DNA of 64,000 nucleotides from Enhygromyxa salina (lineage in GTDB: Bacteria; Myxococcota_A; Polyangia; Nannocystales; Nannocystaceae). Each line of letters begins with the position of its first letter. Position 1 is the first letter of the stretch. Shown in pieces: positions 15,593-24,479 of this stretch. The DNA lies in the NCBI RefSeq assembly GCF_002994635.1, contig NZ_PVNL01000036.1, positions 1-64,000 on the forward strand, in the 5' to 3' direction. The position numbers were made by a program, and so were the translations under genes. The notes below the pieces were generated by a model. That model was not told the origin of the DNA. It worked only from the letters and a program-made list of their open reading frames with translations, and searched no databases.

Positions 15593-17257
15593 CTACACCT
15601 CGGTGATCGAGAGCTGGTAGCTGCCCGGGCTGTTGTAGCCGTCGATGAAGATCGAGATCGTCTGACCCGCCGTCAGGTTGAGCGGGATCGACGACCACAG
15701 GTCGACCATCTGATCGGTGATCGTGTCGTCGTTGCAGCCCAGCTCGGGGCCGTCGCAGCCGCCGTCGCGGATGTACATCAAGGTGTCGTAGTTCGAGCCC
15801 TCGAGCGAGAACAGGTAGGTCCCGGTGGCGGGGGCGGTCCACGACAGCTCGGCCTCGGGCGCGCCGTCGAAGCTGCAGGTGCCGTCGTGGTCATCGCCAG
15901 CGCCGAGCGTGCTGCCCATCGCCAACGCTGGCAGCTCGCTGCCCAGATCCTCGCCGCAGCCGGACCCACCGCCCTCCGCCGCGATCATCAAGCTCATCAG
16001 CCCCGGCGCCTCGGGCTCCCACTCGCTGACGAACACGATCTGTTGTCCGGCGTCGGCCTCGAACAGCAGCGTCGGCTCTTCCCCCGGGATCGAGCTGGCG
16101 CACAGCCCCTCTTCGTCGGCGCACCCGTCGAGCAGGACCGAGAGCGCCGAGAAGTTCGGTGAGCCATCCTGGCTCGCGCGGTACAGGCCGGTCGCCGGGG
16201 CGGTCCACACGAAGCGCCGCTCGAAGCTGGCGAAGCTGCAGCCGAAGTACAGGTTGTCCGCGTCGAGCTCGACCGGCCACTCGGTCGCAACCGGGACGAT
16301 CGGCTGCAGCACCTCGGCGCCGTCGCACAGATCAGGCTGGCCGTCGATCAGCCTGACGTGGATCTCGTAGTTGCCAGCGGAGTCGCCGAAGCCATCGGCC
16401 ACGATCGTGTAGGGCTGGCCCGCGAACAGCTCGACGGCGACCAGGGACTCGATGGTCATCCCATCGAAGGCGTCGTCGTTACAGGTCACGACCGGCCCGC
16501 CACACTCGCCCTGAACCACGTGCAGGACCGTGTCGTAGTCCGAGTTGAATGTGTCGATCTCGTAGACCCCCGTCACGGGCGGCACGAACAGGTAGCCATG
16601 ATCCGGAGCGCCCTCACCCCCGCACTGCGAGCCGAAGTCGTCTGAGGTGTCGAAGGTCGAACCGAACACGCCATCTTGGGTCCCGGACAGCAGGCCCACG
16701 GGGCAGTCGCTCGGGGTGTCGCCGAGCGGGAGCAACGAAAATTCCACGTAGGCGGGCCCAAAGTCGACTTCTGTGTCCCACACGAAGGTGTAGCGCTGGC
16801 CCGCGAGCGCGCTGAAGTTGACCGTGTTCGGAAAGTCGAACGCCGCGCAGCCCTCGAGCGCCCCACCGCAGCCGCCACGCAGGACGGACAGGTACATCGG
16901 CACCTCGGTCCAGATGGTGGCCTGATAGTTTGCGGTGAGCGGTGCGATCCAGGACGCCGAGAAGTCTGGACCCGGGCTCGGACCACACTCGCCATCGTGG
17001 TCGCTCCCGAGCGCAGGCTCGACGACCGCCCCCCAGTAGACCTCGGGCTCCTTGCCCAGGTCGATGTCGATGCAGTCGTCGTCGCCGTCACCGTCGCCGG
17101 TCGGATCGCCGTCGCCGGTCGGATCTCCGTCGCCGGTCGGATCGCCGTCGGTCTCGCCGATGTCGCCAAACCCCTCGAGGCCCGGTGGTCGGTCGGGCCC
17201 ACACCCGGCAGCGAACACCGCCACCAGACCAATCGAGTTCAAGCTGTGAAAGCGCAC
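15593..17257 (-). CDS. Lipoprotein with PPC-like repeats
   Basis: This 554-residue protein starts with a lipoprotein signal ending FAAGC, followed by a Gly/Asp/Pro/Thr repeat spacer (GDPTGD units). It then has about four beta-rich repeats of the pre-peptidase C-terminal type. Each contains a segment like YDTVLHV or YDTLMYI, then Cys pairs and a CNDD motif. Such domains occur on exported proteins of myxobacteria, but the function is unknown. The GTG at 17257 is the only start that leaves a complete signal peptide, and a TATACT box lies 7 bases upstream of it. Longer open sequence upstream is antisense to the next gene. Confidence 0.85.
   Translation of the reverse strand: MRFHSLNSIGLVAVFAAGCGPDRPPGLEGFGDIGETDGDPTGDGDPTGDGDPTGDGDGDDDCIDIDLGKEPEVYWGAVVEPALGSDHDGECGPSPGPDFSASWIAPLTANYQATIWTEVPMYLSVLRGGCGGALEGCAAFDFPNTVNFSALAGQRYTFVWDTEVDFGPAYVEFSLLPLGDTPSDCPVGLLSGTQDGVFGSTFDTSDDFGSQCGGEGAPDHGYLFVPPVTGVYEIDTFNSDYDTVLHVVQGECGGPVVTCNDDAFDGMTIESLVAVELFAGQPYTIVADGFGDSAGNYEIHVRLIDGQPDLCDGAEVLQPIVPVATEWPVELDADNLYFGCSFASFERRFVWTAPATGLYRASQDGSPNFSALSVLLDGCADEEGLCASSIPGEEPTLLFEADAGQQIVFVSEWEPEAPGLMSLMIAAEGGGSGCGEDLGSELPALAMGSTLGAGDDHDGTCSFDGAPEAELSWTAPATGTYLFSLEGSNYDTLMYIRDGGCDGPELGCNDDTITDQMVDLWSSIPLNLTAGQTISIFIDGYNSPGSYQLSITEV
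17092..17149 (-). repeat. 18-bp tandem repeat encoding GDPTGD units
   Basis: About three copies of an 18-bp unit with one base difference lie within the lipoprotein spacer. Copy number could vary by slippage. Confidence 0.7.
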
Positions 17258-17264
17258 GTGGGCG

Positions 17265-17270
17265 AGTATA
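17265..17270 (-). promoter_or_regulatory. -10-like box before the PPC-repeat lipoprotein
   Basis: On the leftward strand TATACT lies 7 bases before the GTG at 17257, predicting a leaderless message and supporting this start codon. Confidence 0.45.
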
Positions 17271-17416
17271 GACCCCGACAGATATCCTCGACCACGCCGA
17301 CAGCGGCCGCTTCCGCACCACCAAACCCGCGGCCGCTCCGGCCCCGGCTGGACGTGAGACCAGTCTCGGGGCCACGTCACTTGGGTCGCCTCGGCTCTAG
17401 GAGCATCATCTGGGCC

Positions 17417-18544
17417 GTGGAAGGGCTCCGCCAAGTCGTCTCCCTCGAGGGCGTGCTGTTCGGTCTTGCGACCTACGGCCTGTTCATCGTCGTCCTGTTC
17501 GCGCTGACCAAGCTGCTGCCCGGGCAGATGGTCCTCGGCCAGCCGCTGCCCGGGAGCGGCAAGCGGCTGACCTACAAGGTCAACGGCATGGCCCTGTTCG
17601 TCGCGGTCCACATGCTGATCTTCGTCGGGGCATGGTTCTTGGACCTGTCGTTGACGCCGCTGCTCGATAATTTTTGGTCGCTGCTGGTCGCCGCCAACAT
17701 CATCACGATCGTGTGGCTGGTGCTCATGAACCGGGGCAGTCGGGCCCGCCTGCGCAAGGCCGAAGAGCGCGGCGAGGCGACCACGGACGACCCCAAGCAC
17801 AGCCTGATCGGGCGGCTGTGGTACGGCATCGAGCTCAACCCCGTGTTCCTCGGCGTCGACCTCAAGACCTTCGCCTACCAGCCCTCGCTGATCGGGCTTG
17901 GCGTGCTCAACGTCGCGTTCGCGTGGGCGCAGTACGAACAGCTCGGCCACCTGACCCCGCAGATGCTGGCCTACCAGCTGTTTTGGTGGGCCTACCTGTT
18001 CTCCCACTACTGGATCGAAGACAACGTGCTGTCGATGTGGGACGTGATCGCCGAGCGCTTCGGCTTGATGTTGCTGTGGGGCGACCTGGTGCTGGTGCCG
18101 TTCTTCTACTGCATCGGCGGCTGGTGGCTGGTCAACGACCCCGAGCCGATGCCGCTGTGGCGGGTGCTGGCGATCGTCGCCCTGCACGTCACGGGGCTGT
18201 GGATCTTCCGCGAGTCGAACTCGCAGAAAAATCGCTTCAAGCTCGATCCCAGCGCCAAGATCTGGGGCAAGCCGGCCCGCACCGTGGGCGGACGGCTGCT
18301 GGTCTCGGGGTGGTGGGGGATCGGCCGCAAGATCAACTACACCGGCGAGATCATGGTCTACACCTCGTTCGCGCTGTGCACCGGGTTCAGCTCGATCATC
18401 CCCTACTTGCTGCCGCTGTGGCTGTGCGTGCTGCTCCCGCACCGGGCCTGGCGCGACGAGCAGCGCTGCGCGGCCAAGTACGGCGAGGTCTGGGTCGAGT
18501 ACACGCAGATCGCCAAATTTCGGATGATCCCGTTCTTGTACTGA
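17417..18544 (+). CDS. ERG4/ERG24-family sterol reductase-like membrane enzyme
   Basis: This 375-residue multi-pass membrane protein (about 8-9 hydrophobic segments) matches the C14/C7 sterol reductase family (ERG24, ERG4, DHCR7, lamin-B-receptor C-terminal domain). The family's C-terminal signature is clear: LLVSGWWGIGRKINYTGEI, later LLPHRAWRDEQRC, and KYGEVWVEY near the end. These enzymes use NADPH to reduce sterol-ring double bonds. One variation is KINYTGE where eukaryotes have HPNYLGD. The GTG at 17417 follows AGGAG by about 12 bases; the next ATG (17588) would lose a membrane segment. The substrate in this organism is unproven. Confidence 0.85.
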   Translation: MEGLRQVVSLEGVLFGLATYGLFIVVLFALTKLLPGQMVLGQPLPGSGKRLTYKVNGMALFVAVHMLIFVGAWFLDLSLTPLLDNFWSLLVAANIITIVWLVLMNRGSRARLRKAEERGEATTDDPKHSLIGRLWYGIELNPVFLGVDLKTFAYQPSLIGLGVLNVAFAWAQYEQLGHLTPQMLAYQLFWWAYLFSHYWIEDNVLSMWDVIAERFGLMLLWGDLVLVPFFYCIGGWWLVNDPEPMPLWRVLAIVALHVTGLWIFRESNSQKNRFKLDPSAKIWGKPARTVGGRLLVSGWWGIGRKINYTGEIMVYTSFALCTGFSSIIPYLLPLWLCVLLPHRAWRDEQRCAAKYGEVWVEYTQIAKFRMIPFLY

Positions 18545-18759
18545 CGATCTCCCCGGACATCGCCGGACATCGCCGGACGGCCCGTCACCGCGTCGAGCTT
18601 GGCTTGCCAGATTGTCAACCGCCCGCCCCCGCGCTCGCCGCTGAACGCGGCGCACGAGCGGCTCCCATCGCTCCAACTAGCGCTGCGCGCCCATGGGTTG
18701 GTGCAGTGTCGGATCGCACCGCGCACCTCGCTGGTCTAGGCGCCGTGGCACTGACGTTG

Positions 18760-18765
18760 CATACT
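18760..18765 (+). promoter_or_regulatory. -10-like box before the FnIII-like protein
   Basis: CATACT lies 9 bases before the ATG at 18775, which would give a leader of about 3 bases. The same box and spacing occur before the ATG at 41252. Confidence 0.35.
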
Positions 18766-18774
18766 GGCCCGACG

Positions 18775-20247
18775 ATGCAGCGATCGGCTCCTCGTACGCA
18801 CCGAGTTCGCAGCCTCGCGCTGGCAAGCGCGACCGCGCTCGTAGCCGTGGCGCTGTCGGGCTCCCGCCCCGCGCTCGCGGCCCCGCCGACGGCCGAGGAC
18901 TTTCAGATCTTCTACTACATCACCGACGAGAACGGCGATCGCGACCGAAGGATGTCCGCGCTCGACATGACCGGCTTCGTCAACCAGGCCCGCTGCGAGT
19001 GCCGACAGAACATCATCTCGCGGATCACGTTTCAGGGCAGCAACGTCGATCAGGATCAGCTCAACACCTACGTGGGGCAGAACTGCGCGACGGCCCAAAA
19101 AAACGGCGGCATCGGTCAGTTCGCGCCGTGTGCCCTGCTCGCCTCGGGCACCCCACAGGCGCTGCAGACCGGGTTCGAGTACGGCTTCTCGCCGCTGTTC
19201 TTGGCCTACGGGGTCCAGGATGATCAGGGCATCGCCAACGCCGTGCCCGACGGGACCTGCAGCGGACTCGAGGGCCAGGGCGGCGTGTGGATGTGCTCGA
19301 GCGCCAGCAGCTGTCAAATGGGCGAGTTCTTCATGGAGGGCTCGACCAACAACAACGTGCCGGGCTCGGGCATCAGCTACGACTACCAACCACCGCTCAA
19401 TCCCCCATCAGACTTCCAGGTCAGCGCGGGGGACTCCTCGGTGTTGATCAGCTGGAAGGTCACCGCGGTGCCGCAGTCTGGCTACAGGGTCCTGTGCGCG
19501 GACGAGAACGGCGCCCCGATCGACAACGGCATCTCGTTCACGCCGCCCACCCCGACCTCGTTGATCAACGGCACGATCTACTACACCAAGGACAACCTGT
19601 GCCCCAACGGCGAGTTCGGCCCGGACTACGGTGGGGACGGTGATGGGGACGGCGACGGCGACGGCGACGGCGATGGTGACGGTGACGGCGAGTGCGTCGA
19701 GGGTACGGACGGATGCACCTGCTTGCCCGACGACGAGTGCGAAGGCTCGCTGTCGTGCAACCCAGACGGCATCTGCGAGTCGATCGGCTGCACGCCCGGC
19801 GAGGTTGGCTGCGTGTGCACGGCCGAGGGCCTGTGCGACGCGCCCAACGAGTGCACCAACAACTACTGTGTGGCCCCCGCGACCGGCATCAACACGCTCG
19901 ACTGGTCCTACGTGTGCAGCGACCACCTGCCGCTCAACACCAACGAGGCGCGCATCACCGGGCTCGAGAACGGCAAGAACTACCAGTTCGTGGTCGTGGC
20001 CTACGACTACGCCGGCAACTACGTGGCCAGCACCGAGTCGATCACCGCCAGTCCCGTCGACACCAGCGGGCTGTGGGAGCAGTGCGAGCTGCAGGGCAAC
20101 ATCTGCGGTGAGGGCTGGAGCTGCAGCGTCACCGATCAGCCGCGCGGGCGCCTCGCGGGCGGGCTCGGCCTGCTCGGCCTGCTCGGGTTCGCGGGGCTCG
20201 GCGCAGGGCTGACACGCCGACGCCGCCACCAACGGAGGCGCGCGTGA
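18775..20247 (+). CDS. Cys-rich exported protein with FnIII-like domains and Gly-Asp run
   Basis: This 490-residue protein has a signal peptide (about 1-36, cleavage after RPALAA), an N-terminal Cys-containing region, two fibronectin-III-like segments (about 205-270 and 400-440), a (Gly-Asp) run of nine units, and Cys-rich EGF-like spacing between them. The C-terminus is a Gly/Leu hydrophobic helix followed by an Arg cluster (GLTRRRRHQRRRA). This resembles the MYXO-CTERM type of surface-sorting signal, which is inference. It overlaps the next gene by 4 bases (GTGA), so the two form an operon. The function is unknown. Confidence 0.85.
   Translation: MQRSAPRTHRVRSLALASATALVAVALSGSRPALAAPPTAEDFQIFYYITDENGDRDRRMSALDMTGFVNQARCECRQNIISRITFQGSNVDQDQLNTYVGQNCATAQKNGGIGQFAPCALLASGTPQALQTGFEYGFSPLFLAYGVQDDQGIANAVPDGTCSGLEGQGGVWMCSSASSCQMGEFFMEGSTNNNVPGSGISYDYQPPLNPPSDFQVSAGDSSVLISWKVTAVPQSGYRVLCADENGAPIDNGISFTPPTPTSLINGTIYYTKDNLCPNGEFGPDYGGDGDGDGDGDGDGDGDGDGECVEGTDGCTCLPDDECEGSLSCNPDGICESIGCTPGEVGCVCTAEGLCDAPNECTNNYCVAPATGINTLDWSYVCSDHLPLNTNEARITGLENGKNYQFVVVAYDYAGNYVASTESITASPVDTSGLWEQCELQGNICGEGWSCSVTDQPRGRLAGGLGLLGLLGFAGLGAGLTRRRRHQRRRA
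19630..19689 (+). repeat. Gly-Asp coding repeat
   Basis: About 60 bases of a GGN-GAY hexamer repeat encode a run of nine Gly-Asp pairs. Third-base variation shows that it is not a recent expansion. Confidence 0.8.
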
Positions 20248-21356
20248 GCGCCGTGTTGTTAGCGAGCCTGGTCTTTGCCTTCGCTGCCCCGCCGCCACCG
20301 CCACCCAGCGGTGACGACGACGTCGCGGACCCAGCCGAAGACGAGCTGCCACCCGAGCCGGCGCCCGAAGCCGAGCCCGCACCCGCACCCGCACCCGCAC
20401 CCACACCCGCACCCGACGTCCCGCTCGACGAGCGCTACGACCCGATCCTGCCCTACGGCGACGCCGAGGATCAGCCCGAGTTCGAGTACGCCGACGAGAC
20501 TCCCCCGCCGCCCGAGCTCGAGTACGCCGACCAGACGCCGCCCGATCCCGAGATCGAGTACGATCAGACTCGCCAGCGCCCCTCGCCCGCCGACTCGGCG
20601 CTCGCGCGCGAGTCCGACCAGCAAAACGATCTCGGCAAGGCGCAGTTCCAGGGTCGCGTCGAGTCGCCGCAACGCTTTGCTGTCGAGATCAAGTTTGGGC
20701 CCTACCTGCCCGACGTGGATCGCCGCTACACCGGGGAGGGCTTCGGGCCCTACGCGAACATCTACGGCCGCACCGACGACCTCGGGATGACGACCAGGCA
20801 GCCCGCCAAGGGCCTGTTCTCGGTCGTCAGCTTCGAGTGGCAGTTCGTCCACTTTGGCGGCCCGTTCTCGGTCGGGACCACGGTGGGCTTGTTTCGAGAC
20901 CGCGCCGACGCCCTGATCGCCGAGCCCGTCGCCGACGGCGAGAGCCTGCGCTCGCAAGCCGACAAGACCCGGTTCAGCGTGGTCCCCGTGACCCTGCTGC
21001 TGGGCTACCGGTTCGAGCTCCTCGCGGATCGGTTCCGCGTGCCGCTGGTGCCCTACGCCCGCGGCGGCGTCGCGTACGGGTTCTGGTGGGAGCGCAAGGG
21101 CAGCCAGCTCGCGGTCAATGCCGCCGGTCAGAAGGCTCGCGGCGGCAGCTGGGGCTGGCAGGCCAACCTTGGTCTGATGCTGCGCCTCGACTTCATCGAG
21201 CGGGGCACGGCCATCGATCTCGATCGCCTGACCGGCATCAACCACACGTACATCTTTGGCGAGTGGCAGTTCTCCCACCTCGACGGGTTCGGCAGCGACA
21301 CCGCCATGGCGATCGGCGACGACACCTTCTTGCTCGGCCTCGCCTTCGAGTTCTGA
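20244..21356 (+). CDS. Outer membrane beta-barrel protein (MXAN_2562-like)
   Basis: This 370-residue protein has a short signal peptide (to about residue 15), a long Pro/Ala/Glu/Asp low-complexity segment (about 16-130), and a C-terminal half of alternating beta strands ending in Phe. That end is typical of outer membrane barrels. It resembles the myxobacterial MXAN_2562-type barrels, by recollection only. The acidic spacer includes a short duplicated EYADETPPPPE / EYADQTPPDPE unit. The GTG start overlaps the upstream stop by 4 bases and is preceded by GGAGG 6 bases upstream, so it is translated with the preceding surface protein. Confidence 0.8.
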   Translation: MSAVLLASLVFAFAAPPPPPPSGDDDVADPAEDELPPEPAPEAEPAPAPAPAPTPAPDVPLDERYDPILPYGDAEDQPEFEYADETPPPPELEYADQTPPDPEIEYDQTRQRPSPADSALARESDQQNDLGKAQFQGRVESPQRFAVEIKFGPYLPDVDRRYTGEGFGPYANIYGRTDDLGMTTRQPAKGLFSVVSFEWQFVHFGGPFSVGTTVGLFRDRADALIAEPVADGESLRSQADKTRFSVVPVTLLLGYRFELLADRFRVPLVPYARGGVAYGFWWERKGSQLAVNAAGQKARGGSWGWQANLGLMLRLDFIERGTAIDLDRLTGINHTYIFGEWQFSHLDGFGSDTAMAIGDDTFLLGLAFEF

Positions 21357-21527
21357 GCCGCGCTTCGCCGGTGTTGGCGAGCATGAGCCCGCGCGCGTCG
21401 GCCTCGGTCGCGACCAACGACGCGAGCGCGAACCCGATCGCTGGAGCCGCCAGAGACCAGCGCCGCTTCGTTTGTTGCATCCGGTGCACCTGCGCACTCT
21501 GCGGGTTTTCTGGGCCGCGTGGTGGGT

Positions 21528-21533
21528 TAACAT
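21528..21533 (+). promoter_or_regulatory. -10-like box before the 21541 lipoprotein
   Basis: TAACAT lies 7 bases before the ATG at 21541. The same hexamer is found before nadK and greA. The message is predicted to be leaderless. Confidence 0.45.
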
Positions 21534-21540
21534 CGTGGCG

Positions 21541-21963
21541 ATGGCACCCCGCCCAAGGCCCTGGCTCGTCGCGCGCGGCGTGATGCTGGTGTGGATGCTG
21601 CTGGGTGTGGGCTGCCGCGTCGGAGATCCGACCGTGCCTGTCGAGGGACATCGCGAGCTGTGCTGCCGCGCCGCCAGCCCCGACAACGTGAGCTTCTCGG
21701 GCTGCCGCGTCAGCAACCACTGCCGGGCCAACGAGGAAGTCTGGGTGCGTGGCCCGATCATGTGCGGCGTGGCGGATCCGCGCGAGTGCGACGGTGGTCG
21801 CTGCTGCGTGCTCGACCTCGACGGGCTCGAGACCCTCGAAGCTGACGCCGAAGTCGACGCCCAGCTCCAACCCCCGCCGACGAGCGAGCCCGCGCCCGCG
21901 CCCGCGCCGATCCGTCCAGTCCCATTCGATGGGCCAGCCACCGCCGCCGCGTGGGGCCAGTGA
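21541..21963 (+). CDS. Small Cys-rich lipoprotein, unknown function
   Basis: This 140-residue protein has a signal peptide with lipobox LGVGC (Cys at 25). A compact domain with about eight further Cys follows, including two CC pairs (LCCR and RCCV), which suggests disulfide bonds. A Pro/Ala-rich tail ends it. No named family is recognised. A TAACAT box 7 bases upstream supports the ATG at 21541. Its stop overlaps the GTG of the next gene, so the two are co-transcribed. Confidence 0.75.
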   Translation: MAPRPRPWLVARGVMLVWMLLGVGCRVGDPTVPVEGHRELCCRAASPDNVSFSGCRVSNHCRANEEVWVRGPIMCGVADPRECDGGRCCVLDLDGLETLEADAEVDAQLQPPPTSEPAPAPAPIRPVPFDGPATAAAWGQ

Positions 21964-22553
21964 GCGCGGCCGAGCGCCCGTTCGCCAAGCTGCTCGTGCT
22001 CGATCTCGACGAGACGCTGATCCACGCCCGCGACCGCGACGAACCGCCGCTGCCATGGCCCGCCCAGCGCCAGGTCGCCCGGTATCACGTGCACCTGCGC
22101 CCGGGCGTGCGCGAGTTCATGTCGAGCGCGCTGCAGCGGTTCGTGGGGGTCGGCATCTGGACCTCGGCGTCGACCGAGTACGCGACCGCGATGCTCGACC
22201 GGCTCGTCGATCGTCGCCGGCTCCGCTTCATTTTTGCCCGCGATCGCTGCACGCAGGTGTGGGACGCGGAGCGTGAACAGACCTACTGGCGCAAGGACAT
22301 CGCCGAGCTGCACGGGTTTGGGTTTGGTCCCGGCAGCATCTTGGTCGTGGACGACAAGCCCAAGGGGCTCGAGTGCAGCCACGCCAACCTGATCCCCGTG
22401 CGTCCGTTCGAGGGCGACCCCGAAGATCTCGAGCTCCCGATGCTGCGCCGCTACCTCGAGCAGCTCGGTCCCCTCGACGATGTGCGTCAGGCGGACAAGC
22501 GGCGCTGGCGGGAGCAGTTTGAGGACGAGGACTTTGATCTGGATGTATCGTAA
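21960..22553 (+). CDS. FCP1/SCP-like HAD phosphatase
   Basis: This is a HAD-superfamily phosphatase of the NIF/FCP1 (small CTD phosphatase) type, 197 residues, cytoplasmic. It has the catalytic motif DLDETLIH, the segment RPGVREFM, motif II in WTSASTEYA and motif III in ILVVDDKP. The family usually dephosphorylates Ser/Thr in proteins. Eukaryotic members act on RNA polymerase II; bacterial substrates are mostly unknown. GTG at 21960 overlaps the previous stop (GTGA); GTG at 21951 is also possible. It may be co-regulated with its lipoprotein neighbours. Confidence 0.85.
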   Translation: MSAAERPFAKLLVLDLDETLIHARDRDEPPLPWPAQRQVARYHVHLRPGVREFMSSALQRFVGVGIWTSASTEYATAMLDRLVDRRRLRFIFARDRCTQVWDAEREQTYWRKDIAELHGFGFGPGSILVVDDKPKGLECSHANLIPVRPFEGDPEDLELPMLRRYLEQLGPLDDVRQADKRRWREQFEDEDFDLDVS

Positions 22554-22565
22554 GGGCAGCGGTCG

Positions 22566-23831
22566 ATGTCACGGTTTGTCGTCAGTGGTGTCTGGTTCTC
22601 CTCGCTCTTGCTGATCGGGTGCACGAGCCATCACGAGCGGGATGCTCCTCGAGCTGCTGTCGCCGCCCCCGATCCGGCGCGTGAGCTCGACCCCTCGCTG
22701 ATCTCCCCCTCGCTGCCGACCGAGCCCGAGGTTCCAGAAGCCTGGACGGATCTCGGCCGCACCACCTCGTTGAAGTACAAGCCGCTGACCGGGGCGATCG
22801 GCGACGTGACCGGCGACGGCCAGGCCGACGTGGTCGTGATCGCGTATCTGGTTGGCAACGCGACCGGGCTCGTGGTCCTGACCGGTGCCGGCGATGGGAG
22901 CTTTAGCGAGGGGACACCGCTCGAGCTCGAGGGTGAGTTTGGTGGCAGCGGCGTGGGGCTGGCTGACTTCGACAGCGATGGCGATCTCGACGCGCTGATC
23001 CTCGACGCTGGCGGGAAGCCGGCGTATCGGGTCGCTAACAATCTTGGTTCTGGCAGGTTCGAGCTCGGCTCTGCCCACGTGATTCCGGGTCGCGACGGCG
23101 GCGAGCTGCGCCACGCTGCGATCGCGGATCTCGACGCCGACGGTGATCTCGACGCCGTCGTCCCGCTGTGGGACTCGCTGCGTATTCTCGAGGGTGACGG
23201 CAACCGCAACTTTACCGCTGGCCGGCGGCTGTCCAGCGCCCGCGACCCGTTTGACGTTGCGCTCGCGGACTTGGATGCCGACGGTGATCTCGACCTCGTC
23301 ACGGCCACGGGCGCAGGGTTTCCGGTCAGCGCGGATAACTACGACACCGCTGGTGCGTCGCTGTGGCTGTACCGCGGCGATGGTGGCGGCTTCGCCAAGC
23401 CCGAGGGAATCTCGGTCGCCGCGATCAGCCGAGTCGAGATCGCCGATCTCGATGGCGACGGTGAGCTCGAGGTGGTGGCGACCGGATCTGCTGGGATCAC
23501 GATCGTCGAAGATCCCCTGGGCGTCCGCGAGACTCAGCTGCTGTCCGTTGCCAGCGATGGCCCGCTTCTGATCGCCGACCTCACGGGCACGCTCGCGCCT
23601 GATTTGGCGACCTGTAGCTATATCCAGGGCCAGGTCCACATCCTCAGTGGGTATCCGAATTCGAGTAAATCGAGCCTTGGCGCTGGCGACTATGTCACCG
23701 CGATGTTCGCTGCTGACGTCGCTCGGAATGAAGGCCGCCACGACCTCGTGTTGCTCAACGCTGGTCCGCCGCCGCAGCCCTACGCGGCTGGCAGCCCCTC
23801 GATTGAAGTGCGATTTACCGATGACTTGTGA
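22566..23831 (+). CDS. FG-GAP/VCBS-repeat lipoprotein
   Basis: This 421-residue protein begins with a lipoprotein signal (lipobox LLIGC). It contains at least five calcium-binding FG-GAP/VCBS motifs such as DVTGDGQAD, DFDSDGDLD, DLDADGDLD (twice) and DLDGDGELE, spaced about 50 residues apart, which predicts a seven-bladed beta-propeller. Proteins of this kind sit on the outer surface and bind ligands or partners. Codons ending in T are more common near the 3' part than in neighbouring genes. It starts 12 bases after the phosphatase stop and is probably in the same operon. Confidence 0.87.
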   Translation: MSRFVVSGVWFSSLLLIGCTSHHERDAPRAAVAAPDPARELDPSLISPSLPTEPEVPEAWTDLGRTTSLKYKPLTGAIGDVTGDGQADVVVIAYLVGNATGLVVLTGAGDGSFSEGTPLELEGEFGGSGVGLADFDSDGDLDALILDAGGKPAYRVANNLGSGRFELGSAHVIPGRDGGELRHAAIADLDADGDLDAVVPLWDSLRILEGDGNRNFTAGRRLSSARDPFDVALADLDADGDLDLVTATGAGFPVSADNYDTAGASLWLYRGDGGGFAKPEGISVAAISRVEIADLDGDGELEVVATGSAGITIVEDPLGVRETQLLSVASDGPLLIADLTGTLAPDLATCSYIQGQVHILSGYPNSSKSSLGAGDYVTAMFAADVARNEGRHDLVLLNAGPPPQPYAAGSPSIEVRFTDDL

Positions 23832-24479
23832 GGCGGCGGGCTGAGATTGGGCGTGACCCCTGATGTTGCATTGAAAGCCGGAGGTACAGCACGGCTTCGA
23901 GTTCGTTCGCGTGGGCCCGCGTCTGCGACGGTGCAGCGCGCACGGGCTGGATGAGGTCCCAGCCAGAAGATTGGCTGAAGATCGTCGGCCTACTCCTTGG
24001 GGATCAGCGATGACTTCGGGACGGCTTGTACTCCGCTGTGGCTTTCCGCCGCGCCAGAACGTTCGGGCTGGGACCTCATCCGGCCTTTTGTGCGCTCCAC
24101 GTTTGGCCAAAGTCGTCTCCGCTTCGGACACAGGGTCGGTAGCGCACTAGTTGAGCCGATCCCGGTTCTCGCTCAGTCCGTCCCTCCACTTCTTCACCGA
24201 CGATTCATCACACTGCGCCAACAGCGGGCATCGGAGGCCATGTTTCAAAGCTGTCACATCGGAGTGCCAGAACAGCGCGCTTCGGTCTCGTGCGCAAGCT
24301 CCCTCGGTCGCCCACCAGCGCCGAACTCGACGCCAGCGGTACAGCAAGGTTGCTCCTAAATCCCAACTGGCGGCGCCCCACGAGCAGATCAGCGCGTGCC
24401 ACGATGTTCCTGGACGAACGCAGCCGGCACATGCTTGTAACATCCTCCCCCCACGAACCCTGCTACGAGCCTCCCGCAG
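23832..24479. other. 648-bp intergenic region without a supported gene
   Basis: Both strands lack a convincing gene. Composition is less GC-rich than the neighbours. A 98-codon leftward frame (24147-24443) is Trp/Cys-rich with no family resemblance. The region contains a 16-bp perfect inverted repeat (23949-23964 and 24066-24081). It may be a decayed mobile element or an unannotated RNA. Confidence 0.4.
23949..24081. repeat. 16-bp perfect inverted repeat, 101-bp spacer
   Basis: GGATGAGGTCCCAGCC (23949-23964) reappears as its exact reverse complement at 24066-24081. An RNA from either strand could form a long stem-loop, or these may be ends of a small mobile element. Confidence 0.7.

Noticed and set aside
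15593..18676. Leftward frame extended far upstream of the PPC-repeat lipoprotein
   Set aside because: The extension lies antisense to the sterol-reductase gene and is His/Gln/Arg-rich; the signal peptide at 17257 marks the true start.
24147..24443. Leftward 98-codon frame in the 24-kb gap, considered as a transposase fragment
   Set aside because: No transposase motif could be recognised, and codon use is not typical of the genome.
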